Part shown: one piece after another, positions 20,074 through 28,949 of the stretch | Layout: every line of letters starts with the position of its first letter | Position numbering within the stretch: the stretch's first letter is position 1 | Source of the DNA: Gillisella taibaishanensis | GTDB taxonomy: Bacteria; Pseudomonadota; Alphaproteobacteria; Rhizobiales; Rhizobiaceae | NCBI RefSeq assembly: GCF_001938985.1 | Contig: NZ_MKIN01000020.1 | Coordinates: 124,001-188,000 of the forward strand | Direction of reading: 5' to 3' | Length of the DNA stretch: 64,000 bases | Translations under genes and position numbers: made by a program | The notes under the pieces: model-generated | The model's input: the letters and a program-made list of their open reading frames with translations, nothing else | What the model was told of the DNA's origin: nothing | Databases searched by the model: none

Positions 20074-21615
20074 GTGGCCCCAATCCCCGCGATCGAAGTC
20101 CCTGCGACCAATGTCCCTGCGATCGAACTCATCGGGATCGACAAGAAATTCGGTCCGGTTCACGCCAATAAAAATATCAATCTGACCGTCGCCAAGGGCT
20201 CGATCCATGGCATTATCGGTGAAAACGGTGCCGGGAAATCGACGCTGATGTCGATCCTCTATGGCTTCTATCAGGCCGACAGCGGCGACATCAAAGTCGG
20301 CGGCCAGAGCACTGTCATCAAGGACAGCCAGACGGCGATTTCCTGTGGCATCGGCATGGTGCACCAGCACTTCATGCTGGTCGAGAATTTTACCGTTCTG
20401 GAAAATATCATGTTGGGCGCTGAAGGCGGCGCTCTCCTGGCTAAGGGGACGGCTGCGGCGCGCGCCACCCTGAAGCAGCTGGAAACAGATTACGGCCTTG
20501 ACGTTGATCCGGATGCTGTTGTCGAGGAGCTTCCGGTCGGCCGCCAGCAGCGGGTGGAAATTCTAAAAGCGCTCTATCGCGGCGCCGATATTCTCATTCT
20601 CGACGAGCCGACCGGGGTGCTGACGCCGGCCGAGGCCGATCACCTGTTCAAGATCCTTCGCGTGTTGCGTGATCAGGGCAAGACCGTCATCCTCATCACC
20701 CACAAGCTGCGCGAGATCATGGCGATCACCGATACGGTCTCGGTCATGCGGCGTGGCGAGATGGTCGCGACCCGCAAGACGGCAGAGACCACGGTCGAGG
20801 AGCTGGCGGAACTGATGGTTGGCCGCCGCGTGCTGCTGCGGGTGGACAAGCAGCCGGCAAGCCCGCGCGACGTGCTGCTTTCAGTCAAGAACCTTACCGT
20901 CAAGGACAGCCGTGGCGTCGTCATGGTCGACAACGTGTCCTTCGATGTGCGCGCCGGCGAAATCGTCGGCATTGCCGGCGTCGCCGGCAATGGTCAGAGC
21001 GAGTTGTTGGAAGCAATTGCAGGCATCCGCAAGCCGGTGTCCGGCGAAATCCTGATCGAGGGGGCGCCAGTCACTGGTTACGACCCAGCCCGGCTGCGTC
21101 GGATCGGCCTTGGTCATATCCCGGAAGACCGCCATCACATGGGCCTCGTCCTCGCCTTCGAGGAAAGCCAGAATGCCATTCTCGGCTATCACCGCGATCA
21201 GCGTTACGGCAAAGGACCCTTCCTTGACCCGAAGGCGATCCGCACTGCTGCTGAAGCCGAGATTGCCAAATATGATATCAGGCCGCCCAATCCGCGGCTG
21301 AAGACCGCGAATTTCTCCGGCGGCAACCAGCAGAAAATCGTCGTTGCTCGCGAAATCGAGCGCGATCCGACCGTGCTGATCATTGGTCAGCCGACCCGTG
21401 GCGTCGATATCGGCGCGATCGAATTCATCCACCGGCGAATTGTCGAAACTCGCGATGCCGGCAAGGCGCTGCTGCTGGTTTCGGTGGAACTGGATGAAAT
21501 CCGCGCCCTGTCCGACCGTATCCTGGTGATGTTTGCCGGGAAGGTCGTGGGTGAAAAGACGGCAGATGCCGATGAACAGACGCTGGGCCTGATGATGGCC
21601 GGCATTGCCGCTTGA
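20074..21615 (+). CDS. Nucleoside ABC transporter ATPase, two domains (RbsA/YufO type)
   Basis: A 513-residue fused ATPase. The first domain has an intact Walker A (GENGAGKST) and Walker B (ILILDEPTGVLTP), with the signature region VGRQQRVEIL. The second has a degenerate Walker A (GVAGNGQSE), signature FSGGNQQK and a LIIGQPTRGVD Walker B, so only one normal ATP site is expected, as is usual in this family. I take the GTG at 20074, with GGAG 9 bases upstream; the frame also opens at a TTG at 20047. Its stop is 7 bases before the next gene. Confidence 0.92.
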   Translation: MAPIPAIEVPATNVPAIELIGIDKKFGPVHANKNINLTVAKGSIHGIIGENGAGKSTLMSILYGFYQADSGDIKVGGQSTVIKDSQTAISCGIGMVHQHFMLVENFTVLENIMLGAEGGALLAKGTAAARATLKQLETDYGLDVDPDAVVEELPVGRQQRVEILKALYRGADILILDEPTGVLTPAEADHLFKILRVLRDQGKTVILITHKLREIMAITDTVSVMRRGEMVATRKTAETTVEELAELMVGRRVLLRVDKQPASPRDVLLSVKNLTVKDSRGVVMVDNVSFDVRAGEIVGIAGVAGNGQSELLEAIAGIRKPVSGEILIEGAPVTGYDPARLRRIGLGHIPEDRHHMGLVLAFEESQNAILGYHRDQRYGKGPFLDPKAIRTAAEAEIAKYDIRPPNPRLKTANFSGGNQQKIVVAREIERDPTVLIIGQPTRGVDIGAIEFIHRRIVETRDAGKALLLVSVELDEIRALSDRILVMFAGKVVGEKTADADEQTLGLMMAGIAA

Positions 21616-21622
21616 GGTTTTG

Positions 21623-22756
21623 ATGAGCACCGCTTCCATTCCGCTGCCGAACTGGATCACCTACGGGCTTTTGCCGCTGATCAACCTGCTGCTCGCCTTC
21701 CTGATTTCCGGCCTGGTGGTCTGGATCATCGGCGAAAATCCCTGGGATGCGCTGGTTTTGATGCTGCAGGGCGCGCTTGGCCGGGGCGAGGGCATCGGCT
21801 TTACGCTGTATTATGCCACCAATTTCATTTTCACCGGCCTGTCGGTTGCCGTTGCCTATCATGCCGGCCTGTTCAATATCGGCTCGGAAGGCCAGGCCTA
21901 TGTCGGTGGGCTCGGTGCTGCCCTGGTGGCGCTGGCGCTCGACCATTACTGCCCCTGGTATGTGACCATGCCCTTTGCGGTGATCGGTGCTGCCGTGTTC
22001 GGCGCTGCCTGGGCGCTGATCCCGGCCTGGCTGCAGGCCAAGCGCGGCAGCCATATCGTCATCACCACCATCATGTTCAATTTCATCGGCGCAGCGCTGA
22101 TGGTCTATCTCCTGGTGCATGTGCTGATCGTGCCGGGCAAGATGGCGCCGGAAACCCGCACCTTTCTCGAGGGTGGCCAGTTGCCGAAGCTGGACTGGCT
22201 TATGGCCATGTTCGGCCTGAAACTCGGGCCTGCCCCCTTCAACGTATCCTTCCTGATTGCACTGGTCGCTGCGGCAGCCGTCTGGGTGCTGATCTGGCGC
22301 ACCAAGCTTGGCTATGAAATGCGCACGCTCGGCATCAGCCGGTCGGCGGCGGCCTATGCCGGCATTCCCTATGTGAAGATCGTCATCATCACCATGCTGA
22401 TCTCGGGCGGCCTGGCAGGCATGATGTCGCTCAACACGGTCATGGGCGCTTCCGCCCGTTTGCAGGTGGAGTTTGTCGGCGGCGCTGGCTTTGTCGGCAT
22501 CGCTGTCAGCCTGATGGGCCGCAGCCATCCACTTGGCATCGTCATAGCCGCCATCCTGTTCGGCGTGCTCTATCAGGGCGGGGCAGAGCTGTCCTTCGAC
22601 ATGCCCAACATCACCCGTGACATGATCGTGGTCATCCAGGGCCTGGTCATCCTGTTTGCCGGTGCGCTGGAATTCATGTTCCGCCCGGCTCTGGTGCGCC
22701 TCTACCAGACGATGTCGCGCCAGACAGTTTCGGGCCAGAAGATTTCGGAAAAGTAA
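21623..22756 (+). CDS. Nucleoside ABC transporter permease 1
   Basis: A multi-helix inner-membrane permease (377 residues) of the branched-chain amino acid/ribose permease superfamily, YufP-like. The FNIGSEGQAYVGGLGA segment and RTKLGYEMRTLGISRSAAAYAGI loop are typical. GAGG lies 6 bases before the ATG at 21623, which follows the ATPase stop by 7 bases. Confidence 0.92.
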   Translation: MSTASIPLPNWITYGLLPLINLLLAFLISGLVVWIIGENPWDALVLMLQGALGRGEGIGFTLYYATNFIFTGLSVAVAYHAGLFNIGSEGQAYVGGLGAALVALALDHYCPWYVTMPFAVIGAAVFGAAWALIPAWLQAKRGSHIVITTIMFNFIGAALMVYLLVHVLIVPGKMAPETRTFLEGGQLPKLDWLMAMFGLKLGPAPFNVSFLIALVAAAAVWVLIWRTKLGYEMRTLGISRSAAAYAGIPYVKIVIITMLISGGLAGMMSLNTVMGASARLQVEFVGGAGFVGIAVSLMGRSHPLGIVIAAILFGVLYQGGAELSFDMPNITRDMIVVIQGLVILFAGALEFMFRPALVRLYQTMSRQTVSGQKISEK

Positions 22757-22768
22757 GGAGCTGACGGC

Positions 22769-23740
22769 ATGGACAATTTTGAAATGATCCTCAGCATCCT
22801 CGGCTCGACTATCCGCCTGTCGATCCCGCTGATCTTTACCGCACTGGCCGGGCTGTTTTCCGAGCGTGCCGGCGTGTTCGACATCGGGCTTGAAGGTAAG
22901 ATGCTGGCTGGCGCCTTCGCTGCTGCCTGCATCGCCTATCTCACCGGTTCGGCCTGGGCCGGATTGGCCGGCGGCATTGTCGTTTCCATCGGCTTTTCGC
23001 TGGTGCACGGCTTTGCCTCGATCACCAATCGCGGCAACCAGATCATTTCAGGCGTCGCACTGAATTTCGTCGCCGCCGGCCTGACGGCGGTGCTGGGCCA
23101 GGCCTGGTTCAGCCAGGGCGGCCGCACGCCGCAATTGCCGAGCGACGCCCGTTTCCAGCCGATCGTGCTGCCAGGCGTCGATGCTATCAAGGACGTGCCG
23201 TTTCTCGGTCCGCTCTATGTCAACGTCATCTCCGGCAACAATATTTTGACCTATCTCGCCTTCCTCGCCGTCCCCTTGAGCTGGTGGGTGCTTTATCGTA
23301 CCCGGTTCGGTCTGCGTTTGCGCGCGGTGGGCGAAAATCCAGGTGCTGTCGATACGGCAGGCATTTCGGTCGCCTGGCTGCGCTACCGGGCGGTGATTGT
23401 CGCGGGCTTTCTCTGCGGCTTTTCCGGCGCTTATCTCGCCATTGCCCAGTCGGCGGCCTTCATTCGCGACATGTCGGCGGGCAAGGGTTATATCGCGCTT
23501 GCCGCGCTGATCTTTGCCAAATGGAAGCCGGTGCCTGTGATGTTCGCCTGCCTGCTGTTCGGCTTCCTCGATGCGATGTCCAATTTCATGCAGGGCAAGG
23601 CTGTGCCTGGCATCGGCGAAGTGCCGGTACAGATCTTCCAGGCGCTGCCCTATATCCTGACCTGTATTCTGCTGGCAGGCTTTATCGGTGCCGCCAATGG
23701 TCCTAAGGCGGGCGGTGTGCCCTATGTGAAGGAGCGGTAA
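22769..23740 (+). CDS. Nucleoside ABC transporter permease 2
   Basis: The partner permease, 323 residues, YufQ-like, with the FDIGLEGKMLAGAFAA segment and the RTRFGLRLRAVGENPGAVDTAGI coupling loop. AAGGAG precedes the ATG by 9 bases. The two permeases form the heteromeric membrane channel of the importer. Confidence 0.92.
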   Translation: MDNFEMILSILGSTIRLSIPLIFTALAGLFSERAGVFDIGLEGKMLAGAFAAACIAYLTGSAWAGLAGGIVVSIGFSLVHGFASITNRGNQIISGVALNFVAAGLTAVLGQAWFSQGGRTPQLPSDARFQPIVLPGVDAIKDVPFLGPLYVNVISGNNILTYLAFLAVPLSWWVLYRTRFGLRLRAVGENPGAVDTAGISVAWLRYRAVIVAGFLCGFSGAYLAIAQSAAFIRDMSAGKGYIALAALIFAKWKPVPVMFACLLFGFLDAMSNFMQGKAVPGIGEVPVQIFQALPYILTCILLAGFIGAANGPKAGGVPYVKER

Positions 23741-23745
23741 CAACC

Positions 23746-24138
23746 ATGTCTCATGACCTGTTCGAGGCGGCCAAGGATGCGATGCGCCATGCGCATGCGC
23801 CTTATTCCAAGTTTCCTGTTGGCGCGGCGATCCGGGCCGATGACGGCAAGATCTATACGGGCGCCAATATCGAGAACCTGTCCTTTCCCCAAGGGTGGTG
23901 CGCCGAGCCGACGGCTATCGGCTGCATGATCATGGGCGGCGGTCGCAAGATCGTTGAGCTTGCTGTCATTGCCGAGAAGCTGGCGCTGTGCCCGCCCTGC
24001 GGCGGCTGCCGCCAGAAAATCCGCGAATTCGCCTCGGCCGAGACCAAGATCTATCTGTGTGATGAAGTCGGCGTGCAGAAGGTGATGAGCATGGATGAGC
24101 TTCTGCCCTTCAGCTTCGAGACGGACACGCTCGGATGA
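23746..24138 (+). CDS. cdd: Cytidine deaminase
   Basis: It deaminates (deoxy)cytidine to (deoxy)uridine. The 130-residue protein is the small tetrameric type. Zinc ligands are the cysteine of CAEPTA and the cysteines of PPCGGCR; the glutamate of CAE is the proton shuttle. The residue after CAE is proline, whereas in the B. subtilis enzyme it is an arginine that offsets the zinc thiolates. It overlaps the next gene by 4 bases (ATGA). Confidence 0.93.
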   Translation: MSHDLFEAAKDAMRHAHAPYSKFPVGAAIRADDGKIYTGANIENLSFPQGWCAEPTAIGCMIMGGGRKIVELAVIAEKLALCPPCGGCRQKIREFASAETKIYLCDEVGVQKVMSMDELLPFSFETDTLG

Positions 24139-24944
24139 TCCCCGCCGTCGACCTCTTGATCGACCGGCTGAATGGGCTTCTGCCGCGCATCGCCATCGTG
24201 CTCGGCTCAGGCCTTGGCGGGCTGGTGGACGAGGTAGAGAATGCCGTGCGCATTCCCTTTGCCGATATTCCAGGCTTCCCCGAGGGGGGTGTTTCCGGCC
24301 ATGCCAAGGAACTGGTCGCCGGCTTTTTCGCAGGCCTGCCCGTCATCATGGTGGCCGGCCGCGTGCATTACTACGAAAAAGGTGATGCCAGCGCCATGCG
24401 CCTGCCGATCGAGGCGCTTTCGGCGCTTGGGGTCAAGACGCTGATCCTGACCAATGCGGCCGGATCGCTCCGGCACGACATGCCGCCGGGATCGGTGATG
24501 CAGATCACCGATCACATCAATTTCTCGGGGCTAAACCCGCTGATCGGCGAAAGTGGCGATGGCCGCTTCGTCGGGATGACAGCCGCCTATGATGCCGATC
24601 TCGCGGCGGCGATGTATCAGGCGGCAAAGGATGAAGACATTCCCTTGTCATCCGGCGTCTATATGTGGTTCTCCGGCCCGAGTTTCGAAACGCCGGCGGA
24701 AATCCGCATGGCGCGGCTGTTGGGAGCCGATGCGGTGGGCATGTCCACCGTGCCGGAGGTAATCCTGGCACGATATTTCGGTCTCAAGGTTGCGGCCGCC
24801 TCGGTTATCACCAATTATGGGGCCGGGATGACCGGTGCCGAACTTAGCCACGAGGAGACCAAGGATATGGCTCCAATCGGTGGCAGCAGACTTGCCGTCA
24901 TCCTGAAGCGGATGATCGCCAATGGAGGAGCGGATCTTGGATAG
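24135..24944 (+). CDS. Purine nucleoside phosphorylase (class I, trimeric PNP/XapA-like)
   Basis: It cleaves purine nucleosides with phosphate to base and (deoxy)ribose 1-phosphate. The 269-residue protein shows the phosphate-binding GSGLGGL, the family motif AGRVHYYEKGD, TNAAGSL, and the substrate loop GVYMWFSGPSFETPAEIRM with VGMSTVPE. This is the class I (PunA/DeoD2) fold, not the hexameric E. coli DeoD. It is coupled to cdd upstream and overlaps the start region of deoC. Confidence 0.92.
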   Translation: MIPAVDLLIDRLNGLLPRIAIVLGSGLGGLVDEVENAVRIPFADIPGFPEGGVSGHAKELVAGFFAGLPVIMVAGRVHYYEKGDASAMRLPIEALSALGVKTLILTNAAGSLRHDMPPGSVMQITDHINFSGLNPLIGESGDGRFVGMTAAYDADLAAAMYQAAKDEDIPLSSGVYMWFSGPSFETPAEIRMARLLGADAVGMSTVPEVILARYFGLKVAAASVITNYGAGMTGAELSHEETKDMAPIGGSRLAVILKRMIANGGADLG

Positions 24945-25725
24945 TCGTGAATTGCGCGAATGCGCAGCCGTCGCCCTGTCGGTGCTGGATCTCACCAATC
25001 TCAAGGATGATTGTACCAGCGCCGAAATCGAAGATCTCTGCGCGCGCGCCACCAGCCCGCTCGGTCATACCGCGGCAATCTGCATCTGGCCGCGGTTCAT
25101 CGCCCAGGCGCGCGCCATTCTGGGCACTGAAAGCCCGGTGCGGATCGCGACCGTCGTGAATTTCCCCTCCGGCGATCTCGATGTCGCAACCGTTGTCGCC
25201 GAGACGCGGGCAGCGCTCGCCGATGGTGCCGACGAAATCGATCTGGTCATTCCCTACCGGGCATTCATGGCCGGTGATGAAGCAGCAGTGGAACGGATGA
25301 TTGCGGCCGTGAGAGCCGAGATTGCTGCTCCTGCGCTTTTGAAGACCATTCTGGAAACCGGCGAGCTGAAAAGCGCCAGCCTGGTATCACGTGCGTCGCA
25401 GATCGCCATTGCCGGCGGCGCCGATTTCATCAAGACCTCGACCGGCAAGGTCTCGGTCAATGCGACGCTGGAGGCAGCCGATCTCATGCTGCAGGAAATC
25501 CGCGCCAGCGGCCGCAAGGTTGGCTTCAAACCAGCCGGCGGTATTTCCACGGTCAAGGATGCAAGCCTTTATTTCCGCCATGCCAGTGCAATCATGGGTG
25601 AGGATTGGGTGATGCCGTCGACCTTCCGGTTTGGCGCATCTGGCCTGTTCAACGATATCCAGGCAATCATGACCGGCGAAAAGGCCACCGGACAAAAGGC
25701 AGACAGCCAGACGAGCAGCTATTGA
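24937..25725 (+). CDS. deoC: Deoxyribose-phosphate aldolase
   Basis: It splits 2-deoxyribose 5-phosphate to glyceraldehyde 3-phosphate and acetaldehyde. The catalytic Schiff-base lysine is in FIKTSTGK and the second lysine in VGFKPAGGI. I choose the TTG at 24937 because GGAGGAG lies 6 bases upstream; the ATG at 24922 in the same frame lacks a ribosome site and would add five residues. The N-terminus lies inside the end of the phosphorylase gene, and its stop is 2 bases before the deoA ATG. Confidence 0.92.
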   Translation: MDSRELRECAAVALSVLDLTNLKDDCTSAEIEDLCARATSPLGHTAAICIWPRFIAQARAILGTESPVRIATVVNFPSGDLDVATVVAETRAALADGADEIDLVIPYRAFMAGDEAAVERMIAAVRAEIAAPALLKTILETGELKSASLVSRASQIAIAGGADFIKTSTGKVSVNATLEAADLMLQEIRASGRKVGFKPAGGISTVKDASLYFRHASAIMGEDWVMPSTFRFGASGLFNDIQAIMTGEKATGQKADSQTSSY

Positions 25726-25727
25726 TC

Positions 25728-27047
25728 ATGCAGCCCGTGGAGATCATTCGTCGCAAACGCGACGGTGCCGAACTCTCCGATAGCGAACTGCAGGCCTTCA
25801 TTCGTGCGCTTGGCCGGGACGAATTGTCGGAAGGTCAGATCGCGGCCTTTGCCATGGCCGTTTTTCTGCGCGGCATGAGCGACGCTGAGACCGTGGCGCT
25901 CACGCTTGCCATGCGCGACAGCGGCACGGTGCTCTCTTGGAAAGGGCTGGGGCGACCGGTCACCGACAAGCATTCCACCGGTGGGGTCGGCGACAACGTC
26001 TCGCTGATGCTGGCGCCGATCGTCGCCGCCTGCGGCCTAGCCGTGCCGATGATTTCCGGCCGGGGCCTCGGCCATACCGGCGGTACGCTCGATAAGCTCG
26101 AATCGATCCCGGGCTACAATATCGCGCCTTCCGCCGAGGAATTTCGCAGGCTGGTCGATACAGTCGGCTGCGCCATCATCGGCCAGACTGCCGATCTCGC
26201 ACCCGCCGACAAGCGGCTTTATGCCGTGCGCGACGTCACCGCTACAGTCGAATCCATTCCGCTGATCACTGCCTCTATTCTGTCGAAGAAACTGGCAGCG
26301 GGGCTCGAAAGCCTCGTGATGGATGTGAAGTTCGGCAATGGTGCCTTCATGGACAGCGCCGAAGAGGCGAGCATTTTGGCGCGCAGCCTGGTCGCGGTTG
26401 CCAATGGTGCTGGGGTCAAGACCACGGCGCTGTTGACCGATATGAACCAACCGCTGGCCGATGCCGCAGGTAACGCCGTCGAAATCGCCAATGCCGTGGC
26501 TTTCCTTAAAGGCGAAAAGGCGGGCCGCCGGTTGGAGACGGTGACGCTCGCGCTCGGTGCCGAGATGCTGGTCAATGCGGGCGCGGAGACGGATCTTGAC
26601 CAGGCGCTGGCGCGCTGCCGCCAAGTGCTTACGAACGGTGCTGCCGCCGAGCGTTTCGGGCAGATGGTCCATGCCCTCGGCGGGCCGGCGGATTTCCTTG
26701 AGCGAGCGGAGCATTATCTGCCAAAGGCCCCGCTGGTTATTCCGGTCCTTGCCACGGCTTCCGGCTTCCTCTCCAGCGTTGCCAGCCGCGACATCGGCAT
26801 GGCCGTCATCGACCTTGGCGGTGGCCGCCGCCGCGCCACTGACCGCATCGATCATGCCGTCGGCTTCAGTGACTTCCTGCCGGTCGGCACCCCTATTGCC
26901 AGAGGGGATGTGCTTGCACTTGTCCATGCCAATGACGAGGTTAGCGCGACTCGTGCCGCGCAGGTGATTGCCAGCAGCTTCGTCATCGGGGAAGACCAGC
27001 CGGCGCGACGGGAAGATATCGCCGAGCGGATCAGTTCTCGATCGTGA
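25728..27047 (+). CDS. deoA: Thymidine phosphorylase
   Basis: It converts thymidine (and deoxyuridine) with phosphate to base and 2-deoxyribose 1-phosphate. The 439-residue protein has the DKHSTGGVGDNVSLML phosphate-site motif and the family signature SGRGLGHTGGTLDKLESIPG. It ends the operon. Its final 17 bases overlap the 3' end of the convergent phnF gene. Confidence 0.95.
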   Translation: MQPVEIIRRKRDGAELSDSELQAFIRALGRDELSEGQIAAFAMAVFLRGMSDAETVALTLAMRDSGTVLSWKGLGRPVTDKHSTGGVGDNVSLMLAPIVAACGLAVPMISGRGLGHTGGTLDKLESIPGYNIAPSAEEFRRLVDTVGCAIIGQTADLAPADKRLYAVRDVTATVESIPLITASILSKKLAAGLESLVMDVKFGNGAFMDSAEEASILARSLVAVANGAGVKTTALLTDMNQPLADAAGNAVEIANAVAFLKGEKAGRRLETVTLALGAEMLVNAGAETDLDQALARCRQVLTNGAAAERFGQMVHALGGPADFLERAEHYLPKAPLVIPVLATASGFLSSVASRDIGMAVIDLGGGRRRATDRIDHAVGFSDFLPVGTPIARGDVLALVHANDEVSATRAAQVIASSFVIGEDQPARREDIAERISSRS

Positions 27048-27765
27048 ATTGCACCCGGTCGGCGGGAAAGCGCGTCACGGCATATTGCACCGGCACGCCA
27101 TCAATATCCGTATTCAGCGCCTTGGCGATCATGACGATCGCCCCGGGCGACAGGCCGAGTACGTCGCGGTCGCCGGGATCGGCATGCACGGCGCTGATTT
27201 CGGTGCGCAGCCGGAGATAATCGCCAAGACCACAGGCGGCAAAGGCTGCGGTGATTGAGCCGCTCTTGCGATAGGCAGCATCGATGCCCTCGAAACGGGG
27301 TAGCGGAAACCAACTGGTCGACCGCGAGACAGCCTGGCCATCGGCCTTGCGCAACGCTTCGAGGCGCATGACTGGAGTGCCAGCCTCCAGGCGCAAATGA
27401 TTGGCGATGTCAGCATCGGCAGGTTCGATAGCACTGTCGAGCAGCAGGCCTTCCACGGCTCGGGCCTGGTCGCCAATCCCAGGCGTAAAGCGAGTGCGCT
27501 TTGATATCGGAAAATTGATCCGGTCTCGTCGCTCGATCAGCGTGCCGCGACCCTGCATCGCACGCACGATGCCTTCCTGGGCAAGGGCTGCCAGAGCGCT
27601 GCGCACCGTATGGCGATTGACCCCGAATTCCGCCGCCAGAACCGCCTCCGGCGGCACCATCCCCGTGGCGTCATAGGCGCCGTCACTGATCGATACGCGG
27701 ATGCGATCGGCAATCTGACGCCATAGCGCAACGCCGGTCTGTCTTTCGATCGTTTTTGGCCCCAC
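27031..27765 (-). CDS. phnF: GntR-family (HutC subgroup) regulator of the phn genes
   Basis: The 244-residue protein has an N-terminal winged helix (LWRQIADRIRVSISDGAYDATGMVPPEAVLA then NRHTVRSALAALAQEGIVRAMQGRGT) and a C-terminal UTRA ligand-binding domain. Divergent placement next to phnG identifies it as PhnF, a repressor of C-P lyase genes that probably senses a phosphonate-related ligand. A perfect inverted repeat in the shared intergenic region (27833-27852) is the likely operator. Confidence 0.88.
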   Translation of the reverse strand: MGPKTIERQTGVALWRQIADRIRVSISDGAYDATGMVPPEAVLAAEFGVNRHTVRSALAALAQEGIVRAMQGRGTLIERRDRINFPISKRTRFTPGIGDQARAVEGLLLDSAIEPADADIANHLRLEAGTPVMRLEALRKADGQAVSRSTSWFPLPRFEGIDAAYRKSGSITAAFAACGLGDYLRLRTEISAVHADPGDRDVLGLSPGAIVMIAKALNTDIDGVPVQYAVTRFPADRVQFTIEN

Positions 27766-27832
27766 CCGCTTTTTCCCCTCATGTCACATGCTTGTCATTC
27801 AAGCTGGATATTTATAGGATGAATTTGTATGG

Positions 27833-27852
27833 TTGTCTATATAAATAGACAA
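27833..27852. promoter_or_regulatory. Likely PhnF operator
   Basis: TTGTCTAT and ATAGACAA form perfect 8-base arms around ATAA. The GTCTA/TAGAC halves fit the palindromes bound by HutC-type GntR regulators. It sits 24 bases before the phnG ATG, over the probable transcription start, as expected for repression. A possible PHO half-site (TTGTCAT) lies at 27792-27798, but its partner repeat is poor. Confidence 0.7.
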
Positions 27853-27876
27853 ATTACTTTGAAACAGGAGAAGGCA

Positions 27877-28344
27877 ATGGCGGCGCAAGCGCAAAATGCG
27901 GGTCCTGATCACAGTGCTCGAAAACGGGTCGTGGATCTCTTGGCGGCTGCAAGTCTGTCGGAGCTAAAGGCGCTCTGGGCCGAACTGCCGGAGCCACCAC
28001 AGGCGCAGTTCCTGCGCGGACCGGAAACGGGCTTGGTGATGGTGCGCGGGCGCATCGGCGGCGGTGGCGCGCCGTTCAATCTCGGTGAAGTCACGGTGAC
28101 CCGTGCAACGTGCCGATTGGCCTCAGGCCAGGTCGGTCACGCCCAGGCGCTCGGCACGTCCAAGGAAAAGGCCAGGCTGTCGGCAATATCAGATGCGCTT
28201 TGGCAGGATGAAGCATACCGCGACCGTGTCGAGGCGCTGCTGGTCTCTGTCGAGCGCCGCATTGAGGAGGCCGACCGCCGCAAGGCGGAAGAGGTAGCGG
28301 CAACCAAGGTCGATTTCTTCACCATGGTCAGAGGAGAAGACTGA
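27877..28344 (+). CDS. phnG: C-P lyase subunit PhnG
   Basis: Core subunit of the C-P lyase complex (PhnGHIJ), which helps attach methylphosphonate-type substrates to the ribose of ATP. The 155-residue protein has GLVMVRGRIGGGGAPFNLGEV and the VTRATCRL segment typical of PhnG. The ATG at 27877 has AGGAGAAGG just upstream; an in-frame start at 27829 would run through the operator. Its stop overlaps the phnH start (TGATG). Confidence 0.93.
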   Translation: MAAQAQNAGPDHSARKRVVDLLAAASLSELKALWAELPEPPQAQFLRGPETGLVMVRGRIGGGGAPFNLGEVTVTRATCRLASGQVGHAQALGTSKEKARLSAISDALWQDEAYRDRVEALLVSVERRIEEADRRKAEEVAATKVDFFTMVRGED

Positions 28345-28949
28345 TGCTGGACGCAGATAGCTTGATCGGCGGCTTTTCGAACCCGGTCTTCGATGCGCAG
28401 ACGGTATTTCGTGCCGTCATGGATGGCATGGCTCGTCCGGGTAGCCGCCAGACGATAGGGCTCGGGCTGCAGCCGCCGGCGCCGTTTGGCTTGGCGCAGG
28501 CCGCGATTGCGCTGACGCTTTGCGATGTCGACACGCCCGTCTGGTTAAGCACAGGCCTCGCCAAAGGAGCGGTGCCGAACTGGCTGAGTTTTTACACCGG
28601 TGCCGTGACGGTGCCGCAAAAGGCCGATGCGCATTTCGCCTTCTTCGAAGGTGGCAGTCCGCTGCCCGCCTTCGGACAATTCTCGGGCGGCACTCAGGAC
28701 TATCCCGACCGCTCCGCCACCCTCGTCTACGAACTGCCGAGCCTTGATGGCGGTGATGTGCTGGTTCTGACGGGTCCCGGCATCGAGGATAAGGCGACTG
28801 TCGCGCCGCATCATCTGCCTGAGGGTTTCCTGCGCCAGTGGCAAGACAATCGCGCCCTGTTTCCGCGTGGGGTGGATGTCGTCCTCACCGCCGGCCGGGA
28901 TTTCCTTTGCCTGCCGCGCAGCTGCGCAATCGCTCTTAAGGAGGCGTGA
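28344..28949 (+). CDS. phnH: C-P lyase subunit PhnH
   Basis: A 201-residue core subunit. Family segments are GGFSNPVFDAQTVFRAVMDGMARPG and the C-terminal FPRGVDVVLTAGRDFLCLPR. It is coupled to phnG and phnI by stop/start overlap or adjacency. Confidence 0.93.
   Translation: MLDADSLIGGFSNPVFDAQTVFRAVMDGMARPGSRQTIGLGLQPPAPFGLAQAAIALTLCDVDTPVWLSTGLAKGAVPNWLSFYTGAVTVPQKADAHFAFFEGGSPLPAFGQFSGGTQDYPDRSATLVYELPSLDGGDVLVLTGPGIEDKATVAPHHLPEGFLRQWQDNRALFPRGVDVVLTAGRDFLCLPRSCAIALKEA

Noticed and set aside
21425..23008. Minus-strand frame of about 527 codons opposite the nucleoside permeases
   Set aside because: Antisense shadow rich in His, Asp and Gln, as expected opposite membrane-protein codons.
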